Assembly: GCA_002633005.1 (NCBI GenBank)
Contig: NMRA01000275.1
Span: 185,282 to 249,281 of the forward strand
Direction: 5' to 3'
DNA length: 64,000 nucleotides
DNA from: Phoronis australis
Taxonomy: Eukaryota; Phoronida; Phoronidae
The position numbers were made by a program, and so were the translations under genes. The notes below the pieces were generated by a model. That model was given only the letters and a program-made list of their open reading frames with translations. It did no database searches and was not told the DNA's origin. The number at the start of each line of letters is the position of its first letter. Positions within the stretch are counted from its first letter, which is position 1. This document shows, piece after piece, positions 34,801 through 49,800 of the stretch.

Positions 34801-37800
34801 TTAATTTACGATTTGTTTAATAAGAACAGGGCACATATAGGGAAGATGCAAAACAAAATAAGATGTGAAAGTAGTGAGTACAGTAGTAGTCAGATCAGTC
34901 TGAATATAAGTGTGTGCCTTCTCTCAATGGTAAAATCCAAGACTGCAAAATTTCATAAAAAATAAATCAAGGGGTTTGGGAGAGAGACAGGTGGAAACCA
35001 AGATAGAAAGACAGATGCTGGATGACAAAATAGAGGAAATGCAAATGCACTCACATACATATATGTGGGCACATAATGACCACTTTTTAAATGCAAGTAC
35101 AGTACCTTTGTGAGAGAACACTTTCAGACACTGTCGACTGTGAACATCCCATAGTCTCACCGTGGAGTCATGAGAGCCGGAGACTAGCGTGTGGGCATCC
35201 ATTGTAGTGCACAGACAAGTAACCTGTTGTGTGTGGCCTTGAAACACGGGTGCAGTCGATGACTTGGAAATGTGCTTTTCAACCATGGCAGGCTAAGAAC
35301 ATTACATAATAATGTTACCAAGTAAAATCAGATTCGCAGTACAATATGCTAGAAACCTAACTTTAACAAAACTTGGAGTTTCTGCTATTGCAACATTGGT
35401 CTAAGCTTGTTCCTTTCTAAGCTGAAAAATGATTATCACGCTTGAAAAGAACTAACAGTTCATCATTCCTCAAGTCCAGGCTCCAAAAGTGTGACCTCAA
35501 CACCAGAGATCAATTCTGAGCAAGGAACAAGTAGCAAACATAAGCTTTTTTAGCACTTGTTCGAAGAAATCATAGTAAACCAGCATGGCATTGACTTACT
35601 AGCTGTGACAGCAGTGTAGCACATGAGTAACACATCCCCTGTGCTACTTTTGGGTTCAATTTGCCCTCTCGTTGCCCATCTCCCGTGGTAGTCTACTTTC
35701 CACAAAAATCATTGCATAACCTGAGGTATCTGATATAAATTTTCAGTGGAAAAAAGCGCAGTATTAAACAGCGGACTATAAAACCACCAAAATAGTGGAG
35801 CAAATACATATTAACATAGTGGTTAATAAGTATGGAATTGAGGCCAGTAGCCTAAATCAAAATATTTTTACAGGGGACGGGTTGACAGCACCCATAACAA
35901 ACTAAAATTGTAAATAAAAAGGACAAAACAAAGTGTATGATCGATTTATTGAGATTTGAGTAAACCACAGAACAAGAATTAATAATATACTTTGCACAAT
36001 GCTTTTATACTGAAAATAAATGATGCTGTAGTTTCGAAAACAAATTGCCTGCTCTAACAGCCACAGACAAGAAACAGCCTCTGACAGAAATACATAAGCA
36101 AGCCATAGTACACATATAGTGAGCACTAGGCCCAATTTCCACAACAAGACCCAAAGTCTCACCTCTGTTCTCGAAACTTAACTAGAAAATTCCCCAATTT
36201 TACATCACGTTTCAAGTAAAGTTACAAAGTTTTACACTTAAAACGTGCACCATGATTGGTGAAATTTCAAGTCTGAGTCAGAGTCGAGACTGACATCAGA
36301 GATTAGATCCTGGAGTCAGATCTTCTCTTAAGAATCTAATTTTTTCCATTCTCAATAGTTACCCTCACCAAAGACGTTAAAGAAACATTATTAGCTGAAT
36401 TCCACATTTCTCTATAGCTTTGGCTGTATTGAAATAACAATTAGAAACTTAAATCAATTTCTTTTTTCTCACTGTTACGGTGATATGAGGTCACATACAG
36501 ACAGATGAACAGATGCCTTACCTTTTCAAACAAAGAGACTTGGTAAATATCGCCTGTATATCCACCAACATACAAGTGCCTCTCGGCTGCTCCAGACGTG
36601 ATCGAGCACAAGCCAACATCAAATACAAATGTGCATAACAACTCTCCAGTAGATAAGTCCCACACCTAAAACAGATAGGAAGGCACCTTTTTGGCGATGG
36701 TAAAGGTCTTGGGGTCAGTACAGGTACAGTACAGCCACTGAATTATTAGACTTTCTCCGGTCTCCCTCCGGTCTGGCTAGGCATGAGGCAGACTAGAAAC
36801 AGACCAGAGAGTGGGAAGTGAGTTGACAACTGGCGTGAGCTTAAGCGTGACTGTGCCCGGAACTTACCATGAGTTAGGCATGAATGAAGCGTGAGAGGAC
36901 TGTGAGCCAGGCTTGAGTCATGTGTGAGTTTTTTTGCCTTCTCTACAGTCGGTACAATCGTAATTGTTATTCTCACTCGTTTAGCGCGATTTGAACAAAG
37001 TGCTGTATCACATTTCAAGAAGATTTTTTCAGTGCTAAAAACATCTAGCAAACAACTGTAAGAACTTTGACAACATCGGTAAGGAATTCCTTACTGTCTT
37101 TGCAATATATATGGTACTGGTCAGCTATCTCAAGGCAACTATTCTATGTGACCGCTAAGCAATATAGTTTACTAATATATAGTTCATTAAAACGTGTGGA
37201 TGCACTACTTACTCAACTGGAAGCCAAATCATCAAGACGCACAAGTGAGTAATACTATCTTTAATGCAGAAATGTATCATGAACATCTAATGAATTGTAT
37301 GAAATATTGTATATTTAATTTAGTCGATTTATTATTTGACATTTATTCGTGTAATATTTAGTTATTAACTGTTTACTGTGTGTTATTTCTCGTTTATACT
37401 AGTGGGTCTAGATCGTTTACTTGTTAAACGATCTCTGCACCGCAGGCACAAGTGCCGAAGTAAGCACATTTAGTTTAGTGTAGGTTTCTGACTGAACTTG
37501 AGAGCTCGCTTTAGGTGTGGCGATAAGTTGTATATACGGTTTGTCTTTACATATTGATTTCAGAATGCCACTTGTTATCCGTGCATTTAGTTTATGCTTG
37601 TATTTTTTGATTTTTTTTTGATTTTGGATGGCAAGTGTTTGTTAATTTTATCAGTTCAAGCTCGAGAGAAAATGTTGTAATTTTTGTTAACGTCGTTACC
37701 CTCATTGAGTATGGGTTGGTCATTTATTAAGTTCTTTGAGATCATCTCTTGATCGTTTATTCAATGGAGTATGCCTGGGTACGCGAGCTTTATGGTTTGC

Positions 37801-40800
37801 TATGGTGTCAATTATAATGAAGCTTGGGCAGTGGTCAGATAGAGACGATAATAGAATTCCTGCCTGAGACTGTTCAAGGAAACAGGAAAATTTAATATAA
37901 ATATGGTCAATAAGTGTAGCAGAGAGATCAGTAAATGTAACGGAAAGAGCAATTTTAGGAGAGTGGTGGTGGGCTATCATTACATCAAAAAATTCATAAA
38001 GTTTCAAATTGGGGTTTAAGCTTATAAAGTTGAAGCTGAAGTCCCCCCACATAATTATTGCTTTGTTATATGAAGACAGATGGGTTTGTTCAAGGGAACG
38101 TATATTCATTGAGGAATAGATCATCGTTTCTGAATTCATTTGTGGGTGGTCAGTAAACATTAACAATAGTCAATGTTTTATTCTCACGCGTTCTTACATG
38201 CGCTATTAGTCCTTTCCATGAAGTAAAATTGTTAACCTAGTGACCTTCATAACTTCCAAGTATATATGATGAGATCTTCCTGACGAGAACAAGACTCCTC
38301 AGGTGGCATTGATGCAACCCCGAAAGTTGAAATAAATTCGGATTATCATTTTCGCTTAACCAGGTTTCCTGGAGGCAGTTGATGTCAATACACTTGTGTG
38401 CTTCATGAATCATTTCCTGAAATTCTGCAAGCCTGGAAGAGGTATTGACACTTAGTATGCATAACTTGTGTTTATCGGACTTAAGGTATTTTTTGAAACC
38501 ACTGGTATCATAGTATGCGCACGTTGATGAAACTGTCTTCATCATTCAGTCTCGGTTTGTCAATTATGATTGTCAGTTATGTATTGTAGTTGTCGGTTCC
38601 ACCATAGGCGTTTAACACCTCTTTGGAACCTAAAGACATGTCACCTATCATGTTAATGGGTTCATTCATGGTGGACAAAATGACTACGCTGCTCTTCAAC
38701 AGAGCCATGCCAAATTGAAAAGTGAATGCTTGCGGTCTGCTATTGAAACTAACGATAATATAAATTCTATATATACTATTAAGACTAACTAACATCGAAA
38801 AACTACTGTAGTATGAAGTAGGAAGCTTAAAAACAAACATATAAATTAATAAATTAATTGGTTGAATCATCCAATGATTAGATTAGGTGTTCCTGGATTT
38901 TGTTCACAAATTCTTTCAGAGTTTTTAAAAGTACGCTAGTAACTTGTCTCTGAATGCATCTGATGAGTCCAAGGTAGTAAACAGAAAACTGTTTCTAGTT
39001 CTTTAGTCAACATTGTGTCTGTTAATATGCAATATCCGTGTTTGAAAGACTAATAACGATGGTATTTCCCGTCATTTTTGCACGAGGACGAGTGTACAAG
39101 ACTGATGAAACATGTGGTGTACTACACAAGTTAAATGGAACATTTCCTCAACATGTTTTCCTTTTGATTTATAAAGCTCTAACTTTACTACAATTCACTT
39201 ATGCTGTATGTAACATGCTGGGGTTTCCACAACTGCCGTGGACTACAAGTATTACAAAAACTTGCTGTTCGAAATATACCTCATCACACTTCCTATCTCA
39301 TACTGACCCGTTATTTCGGTCTCTGAATATTCTTCCCTAAAACGACATTTTTCATATTTCCTGTCAAAGATTTTTCTATAAGTCTCTTACCCCATATTTC
39401 TCAGGTTTTAATTATGATATCAATCTTGATTCATCCAAACGTTAAAGAAATGTCCCCTCAAGTTACGCCGATTTTTGTGTAACACTTCCACCGCTCAACC
39501 CGTAATCACCAATACCACTCTCTCAAGCCAAGAGCCTCTGCAACTTTCTTCCAGAGCTTATTACTCTGCGCTTGTAAGCGCAGAGTACTGTTGTTCCTGG
39601 GTTTTCTTCAATTTTATTCTTATTCTTCTTATTCTTTTTCTTCTTCCGACCAACTTTGAGGCTTAATAAGTCCAAATTGGGTGCACGTACGGTCTTTAAA
39701 TTCAGCATATGACTTTTGACAGTATATAAATTTTGATTGGTTATATAATCATATTCCATATTGCAGCGGAAGAGGTCGTTTGGTGCAAAGGACATATAAT
39801 TTTCAAAATGCTACTCCTCATTCAGTTTTAAAGCTATCTTTTTCAAATTCGGTGCACAGGTATAAGTCAACATGACAAATTAAAAAATTACTTTTCTAAG
39901 TAATCGGGTCATCCAATCAGGTGAAATAGGTCAAAGGTCATTAGGTGCAAACTGAATTTTTGAGCTAGGCCCTTCAAATTGACTGGTCTGATTGCCACAG
40001 GTAAATCAAATCGGAATCCAAAGTTTCAGGTCATTTAGTGCAAACATGGGGTCATTAGGTGCATTTTTCTCCTGAAAATTTGACCTTTTCAATCGGCAAG
40101 TATTCTGATGTGTCAACCGTTAAACAACTGTGATTTTCAGCGTTAAACACATTTTCCGTGGGCTTTGCAATAATTCTCCTAAAGATGCTTAAAATGCACC
40201 GGATAAGGTCAATTAGTGCAAAGGTCATGTAACGTTCAAAATGTTATATCTCTTACGTTTTTCAAGGAATTCTTTTCAATTTCAGCACACTGGTGTAAGT
40301 CAACATGCCAATTGAATACCCTACTTTACTTCACAATAGGCCAAACCAATCAGAAAAAATAGGTCAAAGGTCATTGAGTGCAAACTAAAATTTTGAGCTA
40401 GAGACTTCAGAATTACGTATCTGTTTACTAAGTGCGATTGAGTTTGAATTCTAAATTTTCAGGTCATTTGGTGCACCCATGGGGTCATTAGGTGCATTTT
40501 TCTTCTGAAAATTTGACCACTTCATTCATCTTGTATTCTGAAGTGCTTAAAGTAAAACATCTGTGATTATTAGCATTAACCACACTTTTAATCGAGTTAA
40601 CAATTACTCCCTCATCGGGGCTCATAATGCACCGGAAGAGGTCAATTAGTGGAAAGGTCATCAAAAAATTAATATGTAATTTCTCCTACAATTTTAAAGA
40701 ATTCCTTTTCATATTGGTAAACGGGTTGCTGTCAGTAACTTCCCATAATAATTCCAGTAATACGCACGCGCAGAGTCCGTTATTGTCACGCCGTGACAAT

Positions 40801-43800
40801 AATCTTTCTAGTTAATTAATTGTCATTATTCAAAAAACATAATTGAAAAGATATTTACTCACTCCATTCACGCCTTCTCCTTAGCCACAAAAATTCACCT
40901 GCTACAAAACTATTCAGAAAAATGCTCAATATCAAACTGCAGAATCTGTGCATCTCAGCATCGCTTAAATTTAAAAATTTCAAGGTGTTGGAGATATTTG
41001 TCTTACCTATCACCCTCATTCTTGTTTCCCTGTGCTGTGTTATAAACTTCAATCATAAAACCATATAATTTTGCCTGCCCAGCCATTTATATTCTTTATT
41101 TTTAGTTCTTTTTTACTTTGTAAATGTGGTTATTTTTATTAGTATAATATAATGCATAAAGTATTCATTCGTTTTTTTTCCTTTGTTGAGCCAACCATGT
41201 TAAAGTTTAAGTTATATCATTCTTAATCTGTACCTTATTTTAGTTTCACCCATTACTGCACCAGTAGTTTGTATTGTAATCCCTAGGTATTTGTCCATGT
41301 ACATGTACACATTTTACATACATATACATGTATCACTTTGTTGATACTCAACACAAGTTAATGTATAGCTCATGTAGTGAGATAAATTGTTGACTAAACA
41401 CAGGTATAGGTGTTTTTCATCCAAGCAGCTCCCTTTTCCTTTTTTGATATTTCTAAAGTAATCAATGGGTATGTATAGTCTTAGTGAAACTGGAGTTTAG
41501 TTGTTTACCTTCGGCTACTTCAAGTCCCACTCTTGTCACTTTAAGTTGCACTTACAAAGTTGAAACAACTTGTGTAGATGCATGACTATGTGTATCTATC
41601 TTTCTAAGTATCTATCTATCTTTGCTCTCTAGTGCCTTGATGGTAATGTTTACATAACCTCACCTGGATATGTACACACATGCAACTGATATCTGACCCA
41701 GGGTATATGAGAGAATTTTGACTTTCAAAGTCTAAATTCAAGTTTACCGCTTTCACTGAAATGGTATCCGTTTGTCTGCCTTTGTATAAAAACAATACCA
41801 AAAACTTTGAATGAAAATAGACCAACTTCCAGAAAAATACAACTTCAAATGTGACAATCAAATCACTTTTAACTGGTACGCATACTTCTTTCTGTGTAGG
41901 CTGTGAAGCCATCCAGAAAATAAAACCAAGACGAGATTTTAGGGATAGTAATATGCTATTTGGTTTCATTTCATTTTGATTGATGTGATAATTGATATTC
42001 ATTTGCTTTAGGGATAGTTGAATAATAAAACTACCTGATCGTTGTAACCACTATAATTCCAAATCAAATATTTGTTATCAAGTGTATTTGATGTTTTAAA
42101 TGTATCAATCCTTTGATTACTCGGCCTTTTGTCATTCACCAGTGTGTCAATTTGTAATGCTATTATTATAGTGGGTGTTATGTTGCCCATCTTAGTTACT
42201 TATCAGTATTGGTTTTCAGTTTAATGTAAGCTATATTAAACCTGCCTATTTACTATGACTATTTCGTACTCATAGCACTGTATACAGAATGCACCAAAAG
42301 TATTACGTATTTCATGGACATCATTAAACTATCAGATATTTTAGGTGAAACTACTTCTGAATCTTGCTGCGTATTTATCACATCCCTCAATGCCGGTCTT
42401 GTATTGGATAAACCACGGTGTAAATTGTATGTGAACTTTTCTCTCAATCAGCTTTTCAACTAGCTTTTTGAACTGTAATTCACCCCAGGGATTTACCACT
42501 AGTAATTTGTCTACAGAATAGAATCATGTAAAGTTTAGATATATGTGTTTTGGCAATGACAGTGAAGATTTCATTAGATTTCACTTTCCAATCAGGTAAC
42601 CTTCAGTAACATAAAATTTATCACACAGTAACAATTGAATGTGCGATTGGCCAGCTCGACCTAGTTTCCAGTTATATTGGCTTTTCAAGCAGCAACATCA
42701 ACATCTTGAAGTAATCACTCGTCAATGTATACAACGAGAGGCAGAAGTCAGTGACATGCAACCAGTTGTGTGGCATTCCACAATAGTCCCTTCAAATTAT
42801 TTCTGTTGACACATGCAGACGGTTCCTGGGTCCGTTTCATAAAAGACACAAACTCGATGGTCTTACGCTCTCATTTCACTATTGCTGTATAAAGTTTTAG
42901 TCAAGTAATTATGAGCACATCAGTCTAAAACTAATTTACAAAAACTTTCTCAGCAACTAAGAGTGACAAGTATTTTGTCATAGGTGAGTTTCGACTATTT
43001 GTCCGAAATCCTTACGTGGGTCCAAAGGCCAAATTCTTTTCTCAAATCTTAACTCACTTCATGAAACATAATGCCAGACTCAACTTCTCACTTGTATATA
43101 TTTGCTTTTGAAATAAATGCATGTTGACACATGTGTGTGTAAGGGAAGAATTTAATTGTCTTCACGATAAGCCACAGCATAGCACGTGAATTCTGCGCGC
43201 ATTTATACCGAATTCCAGCATCATGCGGAGAAAGTGAACACAACCATTTGACGAGTCAGACAAGTGGACCACATAGGCCCGAAATACTAAGGGGATGGGG
43301 CTACAAATAAACCCACACGAGGGGTTGGGGACTTATTATGTGCTTGCAGTAGGTGATGGTGATGCTACATGTCGTCACACAATCTTATTGAAATTTTCTG
43401 ATGCACTGAGTGTGGTGCAAGAATCCACGGAGAGACAATACATGAGTGCACAAGTCAAGATGGGTGGGCTATTTTTAGGGCAAAATAAATATCCAGCTGT
43501 AATGAGTTTCGTGAAGACTGCAGCCGTGTAAGCTGTGAACGAGTGTAGAGGGTCACGTTTGTTCGTCTTAACCTTAGGCCACAAAAGTGGTCTAAATCTT
43601 TACTAACCATGGTTAAGTCGTTGATGGGACATGATTTGCAGTAATAAATTGGACAACGTAAATGTAATGCCAGATGAGTTAAAGGAGTTTGTTTGTATGA
43701 CGAATACGAGAAAATGCGGAGTTTGTCGGAACTCAGTGGTATAAAATGCCCAAACAACGGATTACTCGACAGCTACACAAACAACGTCACCTGTACATGC

Positions 43801-46800
43801 AGATCTAGATGATAATATTTTTATTAGCCCGGTGCACCATCACAGTACCATATGTTACCATAGCTACATGTACCAAAGGCTGAGCAAAGAGTGAGGTAAG
43901 CGTGAGGGAAGCGTGAGGGAGGCGTTAATCAAACCGGAGGTAAGCGTGAGAGCTAACCGGAGAGTAGGCGTGAGATGACCGTGACCGATTTCTCTCATGC
44001 CTGCGTTCCGGTAACACTCCAGCCTGGCCAGGCGTGAGGTAGACCAGAGGAAATCTAATAATTCAGTGGCTTTACTGTATGTCATTTTTGAACATCTAAA
44101 CACTCAACAACTAAACCTGCACTAATTAAGTGTTTGGTGTAAAATGCACCAAACTGTACCTAAAATATAATCACTACCATTTCATACTGTATATTATTAA
44201 ATGAAAAAATTCCTCTCATTCTGCATAACTGTGCATGCTTCAGTAAGTCATAACAAAATTTCAGTAATACCTTACAAGTCTGATCCAGGGATACACTGAA
44301 AACTCTTGCCATTGCATTACCGCATCCAACCAACACGTCAGTGACAGGCAGGGAGTGCTTTGACCAGGAATACTTGGGCTCTACATGTGTTTGTTGTCTG
44401 TCTATACTTGAAGTTACAACACTAAAAAAGAGCAAGGCAGAGCACTGATATGCGCCCAATGCGTGCATCACATGGTAAACAATAACAGGAGCTCAGGAAC
44501 TGAAGTGAGGAACACTCTGGTGAACCTTCAAATGGAGTCAACAGAATGCTAGTCATAAAAAGGTGGTAAATTCAATCGTGGTAGATATTGTCGCAAGGAG
44601 TACTCAAATTATCATTCAACGGCACTGCAGCAGTTGAATCCATCCAATATCAAAAACGGATATGCTCACCATGATCGAAACTCATCTGCCATGTTTCATG
44701 CAGACAGAAAGTCGGATACCAAAAGTGAACAATACACTTAGTCTAATGAAGGGGAACAGAACACGTGTTGGAATTGCCCAAAAATGAAGAAGGTCCTTCA
44801 TCAAACTGGTAAATGATAATTAGATCTGCAACTAGGTTACAAAGATCTGTCAGACAGCCCAAATATCAATGTTAGTCAGGTCAATAGAAGCATGTGCATA
44901 AAATTTTGCACTAATTCTGTAAACCATTTTACAGCTCTAGAAAGGCCAATGTCAAAATACAAAAATTACGACAGCAAGCCAGAACCAGGCAAAAATGGGC
45001 AGGTGCTGTTTCCTTTTTTCTTAAAAACACATCCACGAAGTTCCACAAAGACCCGCAAAAAGGTAAAATTACCACAAGAGGGCACAGCAGAAGTCAGTGC
45101 CATCTAAAAGTTAACGCAAGATGTGTTCTCGTTTGCAAAAACACAGAGGTACCAAATTCCATAACAAATCCTTTTATTTGGTAAAAATGACGTGTCAAGA
45201 CCAGATAACATGAGACTATGTAAAAGCTGGTAAAAAGCACTTTAAAATCTGGTAAAAATATTTATTAAACATAATAGACAAATGGATTCCATGAGCCACT
45301 ACCTCTGTCTATTCCCATTTCCTCTACCTAATTTTCACTTTCTCCCATCCCTCCCTTCTATAGTTTTGAAGAGGTTGGTACAAGAAGGCCTTCAGCACTA
45401 TTTGTCTTCATATCTGATGAATTGCCGTTCTTATTAGACTCGAAAGCTAGAGTCTATTTCACTAGACTTTAAAAACTGAATTTTACCAGCTTCTGCACTG
45501 CCTCTTTATTTGGTAGTAATTGAAGCAGAAAAATAAATTAAATTAAAAAGCAAAAATTGTTTCTGGTCTGTTTTTTTTTTGAAAATCATTCCAATTTACT
45601 TCTCTTTAATAGCTTCAGAAAGACACAATTTCGTGAAAAAATTAAGAACTATGCCTGAGTTTGTAATTCCTTATAATTTTTCTAACTGATTTTGTAAATC
45701 TCCTCTAACTCAGTGAATCCAACTGTGGAACGTCATTCCTTGTCACCTGAAAATTGCACAAAGTTTTCAATTGCTTAAACTTGCTGTCAAAAGATTTCTT
45801 TCATCTGCGTTTCATAGTATTACATTCACACTGACTATTTGTACAACAACTATTACCAGAAGCAAACAAACAGTTCTTAATTAATTACGAGCCGGTCTAT
45901 TCCTAAATTCTCAAAAATTTCAACATAATTTTCTAGACGTATCAAATGTTTGCAAATGTGGCTGCTTGAATAGTGTTAATAATTTGTCCTCAAATATCCC
46001 GTCAATCAAATAGATAGTGACTATCTCTTCCACGCCCTTGATTCAAATATTGATGTCACCTCCATTTACCACAGCTTACCAAATAATCAACATGCTTCAG
46101 TTTTGTTTTATGATTCACCTCTGCTTAACTAGTAGATTCAAATAATTTCATTCATAATAGCAAACTCAAATTTTAATCACTTGATAGCATTTCTGTGTTT
46201 TTATTTTATGTGTGCTTGTCTGTGGTTTTTGCAACTAGATTTTAATCATCCTTTTCATATCTAGTGTTATAATTGTGAATCTGGCTGCATATAATGTTAT
46301 CGATTTGCGTGCAGTAATTGTATTACTTTTTGTTTAATGTCTTACTAAAGAAGAAATTAACAGTCAAAAGAAATAGGCCAAATTTGTCAAATTCCATAAT
46401 TCTTCTAATAGTTTGGTACAGGGAAAAGCAGAAGCAAAAATTGACCCCAAACTTACAAAAGTGATGCCAGAGAACATTTCAGAGACATGCAAAGAAAGGA
46501 AAGTGTTGTATTCATGAAGTTCCACGAAGGGACTTGGTAGTTGCGAGGTAATTGTCAAAAGGTAAAATTGCCACAAGGTGTCAAGACAATCAGATTAGTC
46601 CAAAAGTCAAAGTAAGCCATACACTCATTACCAGGACCACACCTAGTACATAATTCCAAGATGATCTTTCAAAAACTTGTTAGATATTTAAAAATCAGAA
46701 GAAACTCAAGCTTGTTTGTCTGTTTCTATTTTGTTTATTCTGGTGCAACTGGATCTTTGAATATACCTCTCACACTGGTATACCCTAATGTAATGATTTG

Positions 46801-49800
46801 CATTTTGGTAGTTCGATTTGAAACTTCTAGAAAAATAAATGAATTTTAAAAATAACACTGCCTTTTTAAAGACTGAAACCTACATTCGGGGAAAGGAAGC
46901 CTTATACAAGTAGGCATCCACTGACTACTGAAACATAATTTGGTGTCCTCATCATCTAAATTCAAGAACTTCTTAAAGACTATGTCAGCAAGTGCTTGTT
47001 GAGTGAATCAATAACTGTACAATACATTAGCAAGATACATGCACAGATTAACCACCTAGTTGCACAGTGTAACTGACTCTGACAACAAACTTGTACCATT
47101 CACAACTTAAAGTCACATACAGTAAAATCTCACCTAGTTTGGACAAATTTTTTGACAAAATTGGCATTTTCTCAATTTTCATCTGCTTCCTCCATTGTTG
47201 TGAATGTCAGCAATGTCCTAAAATATTGTCTGATGGCAGCTATAGTATACATAGTACCTATAAAAACATTTGTTCTATCTATTTACCTTTTATGAAAAAT
47301 GACAAAACAAGAAATCACTCGCCTGTCATATTGTGTCCTAAATTGGTGAGATTTTACCACAATGAACTTTTGTCCACTTTGGCACAACACTAGCCCAACA
47401 ATTTAACATTTTACAATTTACTCACAGTAATACTAGATTGTTTAAGCACAAGACTACCTGTGTAGGTTCCAAACCATAATGAGATTATCGTCTCCTGCTG
47501 AGATGAAGTAACTGCCATCTTGTGTCGTCTTCACGCATGTGACATTCTGATAGTGTCTGGACAGAACAGCCAATAAGTTACCAGTAGCGACCTAAGGCAA
47601 AACACATACTTTGCACAGCATGGCAACTTGATGTTAAAAAGCAAACTGATGATCAATAGCGCTGTCAGAGATATCATAGAGAAAATGCAGTACAGAAAAT
47701 TTGATAATTATATGCCAGAACACAATTGTAGTGTCCATAGCTTACAATAAACATCTCTATGAATGAAATGTTTGTAACTGAGTATGTAGATGGCAACCAT
47801 TTGCATTCCTCAACAACTTGACTTACACTGAAATTGAAATAGATTTCAATGCAAAACTTTTCATGGCCTTTCTGATATCAAGAAGTTGAAATAACAACAA
47901 AGGGATACTCCACTAAAACTTAATCTGCTCTGACAAGGTCTATCACCTTCCGTGGAGAAACTATTGAACAATCCATCAGGACACATCAGATTTTTATGTA
48001 CATGCTACTCATGTTGCTTTTTTATTCTTGCACAAAGTTTTTGATTGCTCAAACATGATGTCAAAAGATGTCTGTCCTTTGAGTTTCATACATTCACACA
48101 TCAACTACTTGTATAACTACCAGAAGCAAAGAAACAGACAGTTCTTAATCAATTATGAGACGGTCTATTCCTAAATTCTCAAAAATTTAAACATAATTTT
48201 CTAGACATATCAAATGTTTGTTAGAGTCACAGAGACTCAAAGTTAACGTAAACATCCCAAACACAAAAACATCTGAATTAGTTATTCAAAAACTTATTTC
48301 GTTGAACAATTGTCTGACTCAGAATTTGGCAGCTTGCCCACATGCACCTCTGCAACGCGTAACAGCTTGCACACGAGAAGTTTTGCACACTTGCCACGTG
48401 ACAATTGATAGTCGAACTGCAATCTGAACAGTGCACTGCATGGATACGTCAGTGCACTACAGTCCAATCAGCTCTCACAACAACGGTTACATACTCCTTT
48501 ATTTTGCGAATGTGTTCATCAAAAATTAATCTGAGGGCAATGGAACCTTTGTAGGCGAATTCTGACGTACTTAATAGGTATTTTGATCGTCATTTGGTGA
48601 CACGCTGGAATAACTTATCGCCATTTCTGCATATGCTGTCGCCATTGGTGACGAAAAACGAGACTTTTTGAGCATTGCATAAATAAATCGAAAAACTGAA
48701 AGGCACAATTGTTACTTTCAGTGAATACCAATTTGCCAAATTTCATGAAAATCCATCAAGGAATTCAGAAATTAATACATAGGCAAATGTAAAAAACTAT
48801 TTAAATCAGTTTGAACATTCGCTCATGTAATCTCATCCATGGATAAGAATACGTGGTATATTAGATGGTGCACTAGATGTGCCCTGATGACAAGGCTGAA
48901 TCCCCTGTACAAAACACCTGTTGGAAACTTTTCATTTGAGTAGCTAACTAGTTCGTGACTGGCAATCACTATGAGCAGACAAGAAAGTAACTGACCTGCC
49001 ACACATGAATCTTTTCTGCCACTGCAGCTATGCAAAATGCGGTATCTGGAGTAAAGGTCAAGGCTGTAACCTGTCCAGGGCAGACCATACGAGAGTGCAT
49101 CTGTTCCTGAATAAAACACAAAGCAGTCAAATGAATTTAGATGGAGATTCATACAATCCCCCAATCCCTTATACATCAATAAGAAATTTATTTGACAGAG
49201 ATGTACTACATGCCAAAGAAATGAGACAAAATGACCCAGAATTCCCCATCACAACAGCTGAGCGCAAGCAGAATTCACCATCAGAGTATTACACATTTGA
49301 TCATTTCTCGCATGAATGAGCATAACTCAGGAAGAAATATTCATAATAATGTACATGTCTTCATAGTCCAAATACAAAGTGTAGCATTAGCGTAGTACTG
49401 ATCTACTAGACAACACCACACAAACAAGTAAACACCCAATTTCCAGAATCTCCCTCACCATGGTGCAGAATCTCCCTCACCCTAGTGCAGAATCTCTGTC
49501 ACCATAGTGCAGAATCTCCCTCACCATAGTCTACTTTTCCACACATATAACGCTGCATGCATGTAGAAAAAGGTTTTTGACATAGATTTTCAATGGCTGC
49601 TTGATTCACTCCGCCAATTCAGCGGGGTCAGCCTCCTAGAAACTCTTGATTGGTTTGTAAGCTGGAAGTCATTATCGCGAAGCAATCAGTAACAGCTGGC
49701 TGACCCGACTGAAGAAATGGCAGAGACAATCAAGTGCAGCCACAGGCATTAGTGCATATGTTATGGCTTAACACTGTAAAATGGTAAAAAAGCAGGAAGT

